DNA from: Alcanivorax sp.
GTDB lineage: Bacteria; Pseudomonadota; Gammaproteobacteria; Pseudomonadales; Alcanivoracaceae
Length of the DNA: 64,000 nucleotides
Reading direction: 5' to 3'
NCBI RefSeq assembly: GCF_002726155.1
Contig: NZ_PBSH01000037.1
Location: forward strand, 24,875-88,874
The translations under genes and the position numbers were made by a program. Shown here piece by piece: positions 8,266 to 17,343 of this stretch. The notes beneath the pieces are model-generated. The model saw only the letters and a program-made list of their open reading frames with translations, was not told the origin of the DNA and made no database searches. Within the stretch, counting starts at the first letter, position 1; each line of letters starts with the position of its first letter.

Positions 8266-9669
8266 TCAACGCACCACCACAAAGAACACACCGCCGTTGC
8301 GGTTAACCCGCAGCAACAGGGCCGCTTCTTTATCGTCCACGGCCTTACGTAACTCGTCCATGGTGTTCACGTCCTGGCGGTTCACGTTAATGATCACGTC
8401 GCCGTTACGCAGGCCTGCGCGCCAGGCCGGGGAGCCTCGTTCTACTTCGTCGACCAACACGCCGGCATCGGCATGTTGCAGCTCGCCTTTTCGCAGGTCG
8501 CGCAGGTTGGCGCCTTCCAGGAATTTGGAGACGGCCTCACCGCCGGCGGTTTCCCGTGATGACTCGCTGATCACGGCGGTGACGTCTTTTTTCCTGCCAT
8601 CACGCAGGATGCTCAGGGTCACTTTCTCACCCACCGGCGCCATGCCCACCTTGTTACGCAGGTCGGCTGCGCGGTTTACCGGTCGACCATCCACGGCAGT
8701 GACTACATCACCGCTTTTCAGGCCGGCTTTCTCTGCTGCACTGTCTTCCACCACCTGGGTGATCACCACGCCGCGCTGGCGCTCAACACCAAAGGCTTCC
8801 GCCAACTCCGCCGTCAGGTCCTGAATGGTGACGCCGAGCATGCCGCGGCGCACTTCACCGTGTTCGATGAGCTGCTGCATCACGTTCTCGGCCATCTCCG
8901 TGGGGATGGCAAAACCGATGCCCACATTGCCACCGGCCGGCGCCAGAATCGCCGTATTGATACCCACCAGCTCACCACGCAGGTTCACCAGTGCACCACC
9001 GGAGTTGCCCGGATTAATGGAGGCATCGGTCTGGATAAAGCTTTCATAGCCTTCAATGCCCAAGCCTGTGCGACCCAACGCGGAAACGATGCCGCTGGTC
9101 ACCGTCTGGCCGAGCCCGAAGGGGTTACCAATGGCGACCACAAAATCGCCAACACGCAGACCGGTGGAATCGGCAATGGCAATTTGGGTAAGGCGTTCCG
9201 CCTCTTCCAGCTTCAGTACCGCCAAATCCACTTCTTCATCCACACCCACCAGTTCCGCCGACAGTTCGCGGCCATCGGTAAGGGTGACTTCAATATTGTC
9301 CGCGTTCTTGACCACGTGGGCGTTGGTCAGCACATAGCCTTCAGCAGCATCCACAATCACCCCGGAGCCGGCACTGGCAGCGCGGCGCTCGGAGGGCCGC
9401 TGGCGTTCCGGCATGTCGAAAAAGCGACGAAAGAAAGGATCATTCATCAACGGATTACGCGCCGCCCGCACCCGGGTTTCGATGGCAATATTCACCACCG
9501 CCGGCGAGGTTTTTTCCAACATGGGGGCCAGTGAAGGAAGCGCGTCCCCTTCTGCCGTGACAGCAGGCAAGGCCGCCTGAACCGGGGAAAAGGCAACGCA
9601 TAACAGCGTCAGCACCCAGACGACGGGAAGGATTGGTTTTTTTTGCGTAGACAACGTTTTTTCAAACAA
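8266..9669 (-). CDS. mucD: Periplasmic serine protease, DegP/MucD (Do) family
   Basis: A 467-residue HtrA protease with an N-terminal signal segment (residues 1-33), a trypsin-like domain with catalytic triad His118, Asp148 and Ser223 (TNAHVV, VDLAVLK, PGNSGGA), and two PDZ domains. It degrades or refolds damaged envelope proteins; Pseudomonas MucD also limits the AlgU envelope-stress response. The start is TTG at 9669, eight bases after AGGAGG; a longer reading to 9795 has no signal peptide and no such site. A short inverted repeat overlaps the start codon. Unlike Pseudomonas mucD it is not next to algU-mucAB. Confidence 0.9.
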   Translation of the reverse strand: MFEKTLSTQKKPILPVVWVLTLLCVAFSPVQAALPAVTAEGDALPSLAPMLEKTSPAVVNIAIETRVRAARNPLMNDPFFRRFFDMPERQRPSERRAASAGSGVIVDAAEGYVLTNAHVVKNADNIEVTLTDGRELSAELVGVDEEVDLAVLKLEEAERLTQIAIADSTGLRVGDFVVAIGNPFGLGQTVTSGIVSALGRTGLGIEGYESFIQTDASINPGNSGGALVNLRGELVGINTAILAPAGGNVGIGFAIPTEMAENVMQQLIEHGEVRRGMLGVTIQDLTAELAEAFGVERQRGVVITQVVEDSAAEKAGLKSGDVVTAVDGRPVNRAADLRNKVGMAPVGEKVTLSILRDGRKKDVTAVISESSRETAGGEAVSKFLEGANLRDLRKGELQHADAGVLVDEVERGSPAWRAGLRNGDVIINVNRQDVNTMDELRKAVDDKEAALLLRVNRNGGVFFVVVR

Positions 9670-9822
9670 CGGTTGTTCCTCCTGTTTCAAGGAAAACATC
9701 ATCGATAAAAGGGATGATGGGCTAAAAGTCCAGTACCGGATGCCACCCAGAAATGCCCGGCCCGCAATCGCTGGCAGCCGGGGATTGGGCGTCACCCACT
9801 TTTTTCTGACCTGCGCAAACGT

Positions 9823-10494
9823 CTACGGTTCCGAAGCGAACAGACGAACGCCGTTGTACTCCCGCGATTCCCCCAAATCCGGCCAGGTACAGGACTGCCA
9901 CTCCCCCAGCAGTCGGTAGCCCGGAGGATTCAGATCCGGCACCCGGGAATCCGCCAACAGCACCGCCCCCGCGGCCTGAAACCGGGCCAGTAACGGCAGA
10001 TTATCGCGGTCATAGAGAATATCGGCCGCTGTCACCAGATCCGCACCAGCCAGGGCGATATCCAGGTCATTACTCAACGCCACCTCGACGCCATTCTCCC
10101 GGGCGTTCATGGCCGTGGCCGTGAGGGCGTCCTCGTCCAGATCACAGGCGATGACCTTGCGTGCCCCCGCCAGGGCCGCAGCAATGGCCACCACTCCCGA
10201 ACCCGGGCCCACATCCACCACACAACGGCCGGCCACCTGCTCGGGGTTCTCCAGCAGATACTTCGCCAGCACCTGTCCGGAAGCCCAGCAGAACGACCAG
10301 TACGGCGGCTCTTCCATGATCGCGTTGACGATTTCCGGGTCCAACGCCTGCTCCGGGAATAACTCATCCAGCAGCCACAGGCGCAGGGCGGGTGTTTGCG
10401 GCAATGCCTGGCACGACAGGGACACCGCCGGTAATACGCGGTGGAGCCGTTCGTGCAAGGCGTTGAGGCCTACTTTTTCCTGTTCTGTTGTCAT
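9823..10494 (-). CDS. Class I SAM-dependent methyltransferase
   Basis: A 223-residue methyltransferase with SAM-binding motif I (VVDVGPGSG), the acidic end of strand 2 (ACDLDEDA) and a post-II motif ending in TAADILYD. The N-terminal PPYWSFCWASGQ segment and overall pattern resemble the METTL20/ETFB-lysine and METTL23 group of protein methyltransferases, so a protein substrate is plausible but not shown. It lies downstream of nothing obvious and faces away from the large exported protein gene. Confidence 0.8.
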   Translation of the reverse strand: MTTEQEKVGLNALHERLHRVLPAVSLSCQALPQTPALRLWLLDELFPEQALDPEIVNAIMEEPPYWSFCWASGQVLAKYLLENPEQVAGRCVVDVGPGSGVVAIAAALAGARKVIACDLDEDALTATAMNARENGVEVALSNDLDIALAGADLVTAADILYDRDNLPLLARFQAAGAVLLADSRVPDLNPPGYRLLGEWQSCTWPDLGESREYNGVRLFASEP

Positions 10495-10546
10495 ACTCTA
10501 GGGCCTTAAGTTTTGCCTATCCGAAATCGTCGAAGAGAATAACAAA

Positions 10547-12511
10547 ATGACCGGCAGACAGGGATGGATTGGCGTTATCGCGCTACTGCTCAGTGTCACC
10601 AGCCCCCTCAAGGCACGGGAAATCTGGACAGACGGCGTACCCGACGCTTATTTCAAACATTTCGTGGAGTTCTACAAGGCCGACCCCAGTGCCATGGGCC
10701 GCTGGGCCACCGGGTTGACTCGCATCTCCACCGAACAGCTGGATTACACCCTCAAAGCGCTGGATACCACCCAGTTCACCTACCTGTACCCCATGGAAAT
10801 CAAGGGCTACGACCTGCCCCGCCACAACGGTATCCCTACCGAGGAACTGTCGTTAATGGCCGTGCGGGCCGGCAAGCTGATTCCGGTGCCCTACCAGATA
10901 GACGAATTCGACAAGACCGGGCTAATCTGGATTGAAGGTGAAAACGACAGCAAGGCGGAAGGCGACCCCCGCATTTTTGACGATTTCGATGAACTGGTTT
11001 TCATGTTCCGCGATGGCGGCTGGGACCGTTTCGATCCGGCGCAACACACCCTGGCCGAAGGGCAGATGCTGGAAGAGATCCGTCTCGACTCACCGCGCAA
11101 CAAACCGCGCTATCTGTATCTGGTGCGCAATAACAGCGAGCGATCACGGGCGGATTATGTGCAGGTGGATCTGGACGAAGGCTGGATCCAGACCACACTG
11201 ATGCGGATGGAGTTCGAGCCCAAGGACTTCACCCAGATCCAGTCCATGGCACCGCGCCTGGGACCGCACAAGGACGAAAACGTCTTTGATAATATCTATG
11301 TGAATATCAGTACCGGCATTCTTAACCAGAACCTGCGTGTGGATCTGGATACCCGCAAGAACATCAAGGCCACACCTCTCGCCGTGAAAGACGGCGCCGT
11401 GCGCGCCTCCATGCTGGTCAAGGCGCGGGTCTGGTATGCCTACCTGCCTACCTTTTTCAGCCAAAAATTCCAGGTGGATTTCTACGAACAGTCGGTGACC
11501 ATTCCCTCCCGGTTCGCCATCGGCAGCATGAAGGTGCTGAAATTTTTCCTCATGTTCCTGCGTGAGCCGCGCATTCACTTTGCCATTGATTTCCAGAACC
11601 TGGATGGCGCCCGGCTGACCTTTGATTCCGTCTACGACAACAAGCAGTACGGGATCGTGGACGGCACCATGAGCGACTTTGAAACCCGCATGAATGCCAC
11701 CCGCCTGCCCGGCGACTGGCTGCATCTGGATTCCAACCAGGGTTGGGAAATGTTCTTCAGCAACCACATGCCGGTGGTGCCCAACGGCCTGTTCGATGCC
11801 TTCCTGGATGGCGTGACCATGAACATGTTCTACGAGGATGATGCCAACAGCACCACCAAGTACGAGCACGATCCAGGTGCCACCCCACGGCTGGGGTTCC
11901 AGAGCGAAGGCATTCCCGACACCGTGATTGACCTGATGGGCGCAATCCCCAAGCTCGACTTCCAGAACATGGACAGCCTGGGCGAAGCCATCGTGGCCCT
12001 GGCCGCAGCCGAGCAGGACGGCGCATTCGAGAAATACGATGAGGTGGTCAACAAGAAACTGGCTGAACTGAAAGCCGACGGCCGCATCGGCACCGTGGAT
12101 GCGCTGGCCGATGCCTTTATTGCGGATCTGGACCGGATGAATTTCTCCGGCATTCCCCGGGATACCTTCAACCAGATCGTCCACCAGGCCATTGTCGACA
12201 CCACCCCGGCGGTGGATCAGATTCACCATGGCAAGGTGTTGGCACGAATGATTACCCTGGCCAGCGATCAGGGCATCGATATTCGCCGCCTGCGCTATGC
12301 CACCATGGACAACACCCTGTGGTTCCCGGCCTGGGTAGGCGAAGGTGGGGCCAGCGACTTTCAGTGGCAGGTCAGCCACGCCCCGACAGCGACGCCACTG
12401 GGCCCAGTTGCAGTGCCAGCCAGCAAGCCTGCGCATCCCCCCGAGGCGGCACCTGCAGCGACCGCCCCCGCCGCTACGTCTCCGTCTGGGTCTTCTGCAA
12501 CAGCGCCGTAA
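10547..12511 (+). CDS. Large exported hypothetical protein
   Basis: A 654-residue protein with an N-terminal signal peptide (about residues 1-23, ending LKA). I recognise no named domain. The body has many aromatic and acidic segments (for example DDFDELVFMFRDGG and FFSNHMPVVP) and no further membrane helix, so it is probably periplasmic or outer-membrane associated. The last 35 residues are an Ala/Pro/Thr-rich tail without predicted structure. The final 38 bases overlap the 3' end of the convergent trmH gene. Confidence 0.75.
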   Translation: MTGRQGWIGVIALLLSVTSPLKAREIWTDGVPDAYFKHFVEFYKADPSAMGRWATGLTRISTEQLDYTLKALDTTQFTYLYPMEIKGYDLPRHNGIPTEELSLMAVRAGKLIPVPYQIDEFDKTGLIWIEGENDSKAEGDPRIFDDFDELVFMFRDGGWDRFDPAQHTLAEGQMLEEIRLDSPRNKPRYLYLVRNNSERSRADYVQVDLDEGWIQTTLMRMEFEPKDFTQIQSMAPRLGPHKDENVFDNIYVNISTGILNQNLRVDLDTRKNIKATPLAVKDGAVRASMLVKARVWYAYLPTFFSQKFQVDFYEQSVTIPSRFAIGSMKVLKFFLMFLREPRIHFAIDFQNLDGARLTFDSVYDNKQYGIVDGTMSDFETRMNATRLPGDWLHLDSNQGWEMFFSNHMPVVPNGLFDAFLDGVTMNMFYEDDANSTTKYEHDPGATPRLGFQSEGIPDTVIDLMGAIPKLDFQNMDSLGEAIVALAAAEQDGAFEKYDEVVNKKLAELKADGRIGTVDALADAFIADLDRMNFSGIPRDTFNQIVHQAIVDTTPAVDQIHHGKVLARMITLASDQGIDIRRLRYATMDNTLWFPAWVGEGGASDFQWQVSHAPTATPLGPVAVPASKPAHPPEAAPAATAPAATSPSGSSATAP

Positions 12512-13166
12512 GCGCGGCGCTGTCTTTCACCTGCCCGTCTTCATCCAGCTCCGGATACGGCACGCCGTGGGCATCGCACAAGCGGGCAATACGCGCATAG
12601 CCCCAGCGGAAAAGCAATTCGTGGTAGCGATCCGCCGCCACCCGCGGCTGATCATAAAACCCTTTCGCCCGGCGCTGCTCACAGGCTTCGGAAAGAATAA
12701 TTGCCGCCGCCACACTCACATTGAAGGATTCCACCATGCCCATCATGGGAATGGTCACATTCTGATCTACCACGCTGGCGACCTCGTCGCTAACGCCGAA
12801 TTTTTCGGTGCCCAACAACAGCGCCGTGGGCCGGCTGTAATCCACTTCCCGATAGGGAATCGCATCATCGGACAAATGTGCCGCCAGCACCTGCACACCC
12901 TGCCCCTGCAATTCACGGATCACGTCGGTGCTTTCATCGCGCTTATGCACCTTCACCCACCGCTGCGAGCCCATGGCCGTGCCCGCCGCCATGCGAGCCC
13001 GGTTCTTGGGCAACACCGCATGCACATCAAGAATCCCCACCGCGTCACAAGTACGCACAATGGCAGCGATATTATGGGGTTTGTGCACGCCGTCCATGAT
13101 GACAGTCAGGTCGGGCTGGCGGCGGTCCAGGGTGTCGCAAATGCGGCGGTAACGTTCCGGGGTCAT
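12474..13166 (-). CDS. trmH: tRNA (guanosine-18-2'-O)-methyltransferase TrmH
   Basis: A 230-residue SPOUT-fold enzyme that methylates the ribose of G18 in the D-loop of tRNA. The three SPOUT motifs are visible: HNIAAIVRTCDAVG near residue 31, LLGTEKFGVSDE and the knot segment PMMGMVESFNVSVAAAI. The C-terminal extension is typical of TrmH and not of RlmB. GAGG precedes ATG 13166. Its 3' end overlaps the convergent exported-protein gene by 38 bases. Confidence 0.93.
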   Translation of the reverse strand: MTPERYRRICDTLDRRQPDLTVIMDGVHKPHNIAAIVRTCDAVGILDVHAVLPKNRARMAAGTAMGSQRWVKVHKRDESTDVIRELQGQGVQVLAAHLSDDAIPYREVDYSRPTALLLGTEKFGVSDEVASVVDQNVTIPMMGMVESFNVSVAAAIILSEACEQRRAKGFYDQPRVAADRYHELLFRWGYARIARLCDAHGVPYPELDEDGQVKDSAALTALLQKTQTET

Positions 13167-13324
13167 GGGTTTTCCTCGTGGCTGGCCGCGGATTGTATAG
13201 GCCCGGCCATGGCTGACACAATTCGCCCGCCTTGCCGATGGCTACGGTCAACAGCGCCACTGCCACTGTGCAACCTAATCCGCTAGGCTTGTGGACTTGT
13301 GAAAACCCACGCCCTGGAGGCTCC

Positions 13325-14533
13325 ATGACTCAATCTCCATCCCGCCGTCTGCCCCTTGACGGGGTGCGCGTTATCGAACTGGGACAGCTGTTGGCCGGGC
13401 CTTTTACCGGCACCCTGCTGGCCTACTTCGGCGCCGACGTGGTGAAAGTGGAGCCCCCCGGTGGCGACCCGATCCGCGGTTGGCGCAAACTGGATGAGGA
13501 CGGCACCTCGTTCTGGTGGCGCAGCCTGGGGCGCAACAAGAAATCGGTCACCCTGGATCTGAAAACCGGGCAAGGCAAAGCGCTGGCTCGCAAGCTGATG
13601 GTAGGCGCCGATGTGGTCATCGAAAACTTCCGCCCCGGCACCATGGAAAACTGGGGTCTGGGCCCGGATGACTTTGCCACCGACAACCCGGGGCTGATCT
13701 ATACCCGCATTTCCGGCTACGGCCAGACTGGCCCCTACGCCAGCAAACCCGGCTACGCCTCGGTGTGCGAAGGCATTGGCGGCCTGCGCTATGTGAACGG
13801 CTTTCCCGGCGAGCGCCCGGTGCGCCCCAACCTTTCCCTGGGCGACACCATCGCCGGGCTGCACGCAGCGCTGGGCATTTTGCTCGCACTGTTCGAGCGA
13901 CAAAACAGCCAGCAAGGCCAGGTTGTCGATGTGGCCTTGTACGAGTCCGTGTTCAATCTTCTGGAAGGGGTGATTCCGGAATTCGATGGTGCTGGTGTCA
14001 TCCGCGAGCCCGCCGGCTCCACCGTCACCGGTATTGTGCCCACCAATACCTACCGCTGCGCCGATCGCAAGTTCGTGGTGATCGGCGGCAATGGCGATTC
14101 CATTTTCAAACGCTTGATGACCGCCGCCGGCCGGCCGGATATGGCCGATGACCCCGCCATGGCCAATAACGCAGGGCGTGTAGAACATGAAGACGCCATC
14201 GACGCCGCGCTGGACAGCTGGTGCCGCAGCCTGCCCAGTGATCAAGTCCTCGCCATACTCGAAGAAGCCCGGGTGCCCTCCGGCCCCATCTATTCCGTGG
14301 CCGACATGATGCAGGACCCGCACTTCCAGGCTCGCGGCCTGTTTCAGCAAGTGGAAATCAACGGCAAACCCCTCAAAGTCCCCGCCATTACACCCAGGCT
14401 GGCGGACACCCCCGGCGAAACCCGCTGGCCCGGTGGCGAAGTGGGCAGCCATAACCAGGCCGTGCTCCGTGATGAGCTGGGTTTGAGTGAGGCGGAATTT
14501 GCGGACCTGCAGGCCCAAGGCATTATTGGCTGA
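13325..14533 (+). CDS. Class III CoA-transferase (CaiB/BaiF family)
   Basis: A 402-residue family III CoA-transferase, which moves CoA between carboxylic acids through an aspartyl-CoA thioester. The N-terminal GVRVIELGQLLAGPF segment and the catalytic Asp in LGDTIAG are present, as is the C-terminal PSGPIYSVADM segment. GGAGG lies five bases before ATG 13325, which rules out a longer reading from 13232. The substrate is unknown. The upstream neighbour is divergent, so it has its own promoter in 13167-13324. Confidence 0.9.
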   Translation: MTQSPSRRLPLDGVRVIELGQLLAGPFTGTLLAYFGADVVKVEPPGGDPIRGWRKLDEDGTSFWWRSLGRNKKSVTLDLKTGQGKALARKLMVGADVVIENFRPGTMENWGLGPDDFATDNPGLIYTRISGYGQTGPYASKPGYASVCEGIGGLRYVNGFPGERPVRPNLSLGDTIAGLHAALGILLALFERQNSQQGQVVDVALYESVFNLLEGVIPEFDGAGVIREPAGSTVTGIVPTNTYRCADRKFVVIGGNGDSIFKRLMTAAGRPDMADDPAMANNAGRVEHEDAIDAALDSWCRSLPSDQVLAILEEARVPSGPIYSVADMMQDPHFQARGLFQQVEINGKPLKVPAITPRLADTPGETRWPGGEVGSHNQAVLRDELGLSEAEFADLQAQGIIG

Positions 14534-14618
14534 CGCAGGCGCCCGCCCACGGCGTCATTGACGGCAACGTAGCGACAGCGGTAAAAATAAAAAACGTCAT
14601 CGAAAGCAGGATATCACC

Positions 14619-14792
14619 ATGACCCAGATTCTCTGGATTGGCGTGTGTGTTGTTGCGGTGGGCTTGCTGGGAACCGGGCTGTACTTTCATGCACGCCGAC
14701 GCACACTCGGCTCTGACCCAATTCTGATTGGCAGCTGCTACTTGAGTGGCGCAGGACTACTGGCAGGCAATATGATTATTCCCCTGTTCTAG
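14619..14792 (+). CDS. Small membrane protein, 57 residues
   Basis: A short reading frame with AGGA eight bases before ATG 14619 and TAG at 14790-14792. The peptide has two hydrophobic helices (about residues 4-22 and 35-56) joined by a basic turn with FHARRRTLGSD, which fits a two-span inner-membrane protein with the loop in the cytoplasm. Its last 17 bases overlap the convergent globin gene. No family recognised. The ribosome site and clean hydrophobic pattern support a real gene. Confidence 0.6.
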   Translation: MTQILWIGVCVVAVGLLGTGLYFHARRRTLGSDPILIGSCYLSGAGLLAGNMIIPLF

Positions 14793-15228
14793 CCTCACGG
14801 GTGCGACGAGTACCGAGCTGAATATACAGATTATGCATGACACGCTGGGCAATCAGACGAGCGCGGTCAGTCATCGGCCCGGCAAAACGCCCCTCCAGGT
14901 TCGCCATAAAATGCCCCAGCCACCGCTCATGATGCTCCCCGGTAAGGGACTCACGGTCATCCAGCGCACGGTGCTTCGCCATCATATGACGCTGATATCC
15001 CTTTTCCCCTAGCAGCATTTTGTACCAGTACTGGCAGATGGTAGGCAGGTGCTGTTGCAGGTCGATACCCGCCACGTCCAGAAACACTGGCGCCATGACC
15101 GGATCTTTCAGCAAGCGTTGATAAAACCCGTGCACCATGGCATCAATATTTTCCCGACAATCCAGATCCGGCAGGTCACTATCTCTTGCGGGCGATTCAC
15201 CCGGCCGAAAAAAACCAACCGCCGTCAT
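14776..15228 (-). CDS. Group III truncated hemoglobin
   Basis: A 150-residue protein of the truncated globin family, group III (Ctb type): FYQRLLKDPVMAPVF near the A/B helices, then YWYKMLLGE and the HHERWLGHF segment after the proximal-histidine region. Group III globins bind haem and ligands such as oxygen or nitric oxide; the role here is not known. ATG 15228 follows GGAG by seven bases; a longer frame to 15408 lacks globin features. An array of 7-base repeats lies just upstream (15239-15274). Confidence 0.85.
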   Translation of the reverse strand: MTAVGFFRPGESPARDSDLPDLDCRENIDAMVHGFYQRLLKDPVMAPVFLDVAGIDLQQHLPTICQYWYKMLLGEKGYQRHMMAKHRALDDRESLTGEHHERWLGHFMANLEGRFAGPMTDRARLIAQRVMHNLYIQLGTRRTREARTGE

Positions 15229-15238
15229 TCCACTCTCC

Positions 15239-15274
15239 GCGTGCTTGCGTGAAGCGTGTTGCCTGTAGCGTCTC
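15239..15274. repeat. Heptad array, GCGTGNN type
   Basis: Units begin at 15239, 15247, 15254, 15261 and 15268, so the spacing is 7 after one 8-base step. The core GCGTG is kept in three units, with variants GCCTG and GCGTC. It fills the 49-base gap between the globin and Mpo1-like genes. See the findings for the family. Confidence 0.7.
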
Positions 15275-15277
15275 TCG

Positions 15278-15595
15278 TTACCACTCAATACGCCCGATGA
15301 GGATGTCCTTGAACATGACAAAGTCACCGGCAAGGCTGTACCAGGGATGCTTGAAGGTGGCCGGGCGGTTTTTTTCAAACACATAGTGTCCCACCCAGGC
15401 AAAGCCATAGCCCACCACTGGTAACAGCAGCAACCCCCACAGGTTGCCGGTCATGAACACCCCGGCCAGCACGCCAAACAGACCCAGGGTGCCGAAGAAG
15501 TGCAGCCGGCGACAGATAGGGTTGCCATGCTCCTGGAGGTAATAGGGATAAAACTCCGCGAAGCTCTGAAAATCAGATTGCTTGATGGTCTCCAT
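15278..15595 (-). CDS. Mpo1-like (DUF962) membrane protein
   Basis: A 105-residue protein with both signature motifs of the DUF962/Mpo1 family: YYLQEHGNPICRRLHF near the N-terminus and GHYVFEKNRPATF with SLAGDFVMF near the C-terminus, with two hydrophobic spans between. Yeast Mpo1 is an Fe(II)-dependent dioxygenase in alpha-oxidation of 2-hydroxy fatty acids, and the histidines of these motifs are its metal ligands. A similar lipid role here is an inference. AGGAGG precedes the ATG. Confidence 0.85.
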   Translation of the reverse strand: METIKQSDFQSFAEFYPYYLQEHGNPICRRLHFFGTLGLFGVLAGVFMTGNLWGLLLLPVVGYGFAWVGHYVFEKNRPATFKHPWYSLAGDFVMFKDILIGRIEW

Positions 15596-15795
15596 GGGAC
15601 CTCCTGTTAAATTCTCTTGTTCTCAGTATTAAGCTTGCCACAGCCCTCAGTCCCATTCTTGTAACCAACGGCTGACGGGTAAACATTCCGTTCCAGTGTA
15701 ACGCAATGGCAGGGTTTCAACGGGTCAATTTATTGTGATTTGACGCCAATCGGATGGCACAGCCAGCCATTGCAGTCCCCCTTTGATCATGGACA

Positions 15796-17100
15796 ATGGC
15801 GTACTTTCACAATAAACATAACGTCGACCCTTATTTTCGACGCCCTGCACTCTCCTATTTTTGCGAGACATTTATGGCCCTTCGCCCGCGTGTACGCCGT
15901 CTGATCAGCAAGCATGGCAACCCTATTCCCCGCAGCCTCGACGGGCTGATTCAGCACGGTGATGAAGCGCCACTGGACAAGACCGGCATGGGCTCCGAAC
16001 AGGTTGAGTCCATCTGGCGGGCCACACGCAAGCTCTATCGCAGCGGCATGAGCCCGGCAATCAGCCTCTGCCTGCGCCGCCACGGCGAGATCATGCTGAA
16101 CCGCAGCATCGGCTACGCCGACCCGACCACCCAGCGCATCATGACACCGGATACCCCCGTGTGCCTGTTTTCTGCCTCCAAGGTGGTCAGCGCCATGCTG
16201 GTACATCATCTGGTCGAACAGGGTCAGCTTGATCTGGACGACCCTGTAACCCGCTATCTGCCCGCTTACGGACAGAACGGCAAGGGCCGTACCACCTTGC
16301 GCCACCTGCTTACCCATCAGGCCGGGATTCCCCGCCCGCAGGAACCGGTGGAAGCCGACATTCTCTATCGGCCCCAGGAGATTATCGACATCCTCTGCGC
16401 CGCCAAGCCCAGCGGATTCAATACTCAGGCTTACCACGCGATCACCGCCGGCTTCATTCTTGGCGCCGTGGTGGAAGCCGTAACCGGGGAATCGCTGAAC
16501 GCCACCCTCGACCGGGTCATTCGCCAGCCCATGGGAATGAAGTATTTCACCTTCGGGAACACCGGCGCGGAACGGGCCGTCGATGTATCCACCGGACTCC
16601 CCCTGAAACTGGTAGACCTGTTCCTCAGCTACGCGGTGGGCGGCAGTATCGATGAGGTGGTGGAGGTGACCAACGACGACCGTTTCCAGGAAGCCACCGT
16701 ACCGGCAGGCAACCTCTACGCCACCGCGGAAGAAGCCAGCCGCTTTTTCCAGATGCTGCTGAACGGTGGCCGTTATGGGGATCAGCAGATTTTCCAGCCA
16801 GACACCGTAGCCCGCGCCCTGGAGCCAGCCTACCATCGCCCACGCTTCGACCGGACACTGATGCTGCCACTGAACTTCTCCAACGGCTTTATGCTCGGCA
16901 ACCGGGGCATGGGCATGTTCGGCCCCGGCGCCCCCAAATCCTTCGGGCATTTGGGTTTTATCAGCATTTATTGCTGGGCGGATCCGCAACGCGATCTTAG
17001 CGGTGCCCTGCTCACCACCGGCAAAGGGGTGGTCGGACCGCACTTACCCGCCCTGTTCGGTCTTCAGCACACCATTAACCGGCATACCAAGTTACGCTGA
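15796..17100 (+). CDS. Serine hydrolase, class C beta-lactamase-like family
   Basis: A protein of 434 residues (408 if the ATG at 15874, reading MALRPRV, is used; neither start has a strong ribosome site). It has the serine nucleophile motif S-A-S-K (in LFSASKVV), a Tyr-x-His at YHAITAG in place of YxN, and an HLG triad (FGHLGF). This places it with esterases and peptidases of the class C beta-lactamase fold (COG1680), commonly active on esters and lipids rather than on antibiotics. No clear signal peptide is seen. Confidence 0.85.
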   Translation: MAYFHNKHNVDPYFRRPALSYFCETFMALRPRVRRLISKHGNPIPRSLDGLIQHGDEAPLDKTGMGSEQVESIWRATRKLYRSGMSPAISLCLRRHGEIMLNRSIGYADPTTQRIMTPDTPVCLFSASKVVSAMLVHHLVEQGQLDLDDPVTRYLPAYGQNGKGRTTLRHLLTHQAGIPRPQEPVEADILYRPQEIIDILCAAKPSGFNTQAYHAITAGFILGAVVEAVTGESLNATLDRVIRQPMGMKYFTFGNTGAERAVDVSTGLPLKLVDLFLSYAVGGSIDEVVEVTNDDRFQEATVPAGNLYATAEEASRFFQMLLNGGRYGDQQIFQPDTVARALEPAYHRPRFDRTLMLPLNFSNGFMLGNRGMGMFGPGAPKSFGHLGFISIYCWADPQRDLSGALLTTGKGVVGPHLPALFGLQHTINRHTKLR

Positions 17101-17169
17101 ACGCCTGACGCCTAATTCGTGGGGTAGGGTTTTGATCTTCGAAACTCGTTACTCGTTATTCGCTTCTGT
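17094..17169. repeat. Two heptad arrays after the serine hydrolase gene
   Basis: The first (17094-17121) has units ACGCTGA, ACGCCTG and a third at 17108, then a degenerate fourth; it includes the hydrolase stop codon. The second (17135-17169) has units ending in TCG at 17141, 17148, 17155 and 17162, core ACTCG. Both have a strict 7-base period. Confidence 0.65.
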
Positions 17170-17190
17170 TATTTCTTCGCTGTCGCTCGG

Positions 17191-17214
17191 ATCGCTTGCA
17201 GCCAAGCTCCTACA
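17191..17214. repeat. REP-like element
   Basis: On the minus strand it reads GTAGGAGCTTGGCTGCAAGC. It shares the GTAGGAGC head and small palindromic stem with the pair at 28204-28303, and both resemble the REP sequences of Pseudomonas. Confidence 0.55.
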
Positions 17215-17310
17215 GCGGCTTCGCTCCCCGCTTTTGCGCAGGGGATCACCGCCGCAAACATCGCGGTTGAACCACCGCCATTACAGGGCATGCCGGCTTT
17301 CACGGATTTT

Positions 17311-17343
17311 GCGTGTTGCATGAAGCATGGTGCGTGCAGCGGC
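17311..17343. repeat. Heptad array, GCGTGNN type
   Basis: Units begin at 17311, 17318, 17325, 17332 and 17339, exactly seven apart, with core GCGTG or GCATG. It abuts the 3' end of the DUF3565 gene. Confidence 0.75.

Noticed and set aside
11144..12436. A 430-codon open frame opposite the exported protein gene
   Set aside because: The plus-strand frame has a signal peptide and normal composition; the minus-strand frame is its third-position shadow.
15787..17043. A 418-codon open frame opposite the serine hydrolase gene
   Set aside because: The opposite strand carries the SxxK and HLG motifs of a true enzyme family; this frame has none.
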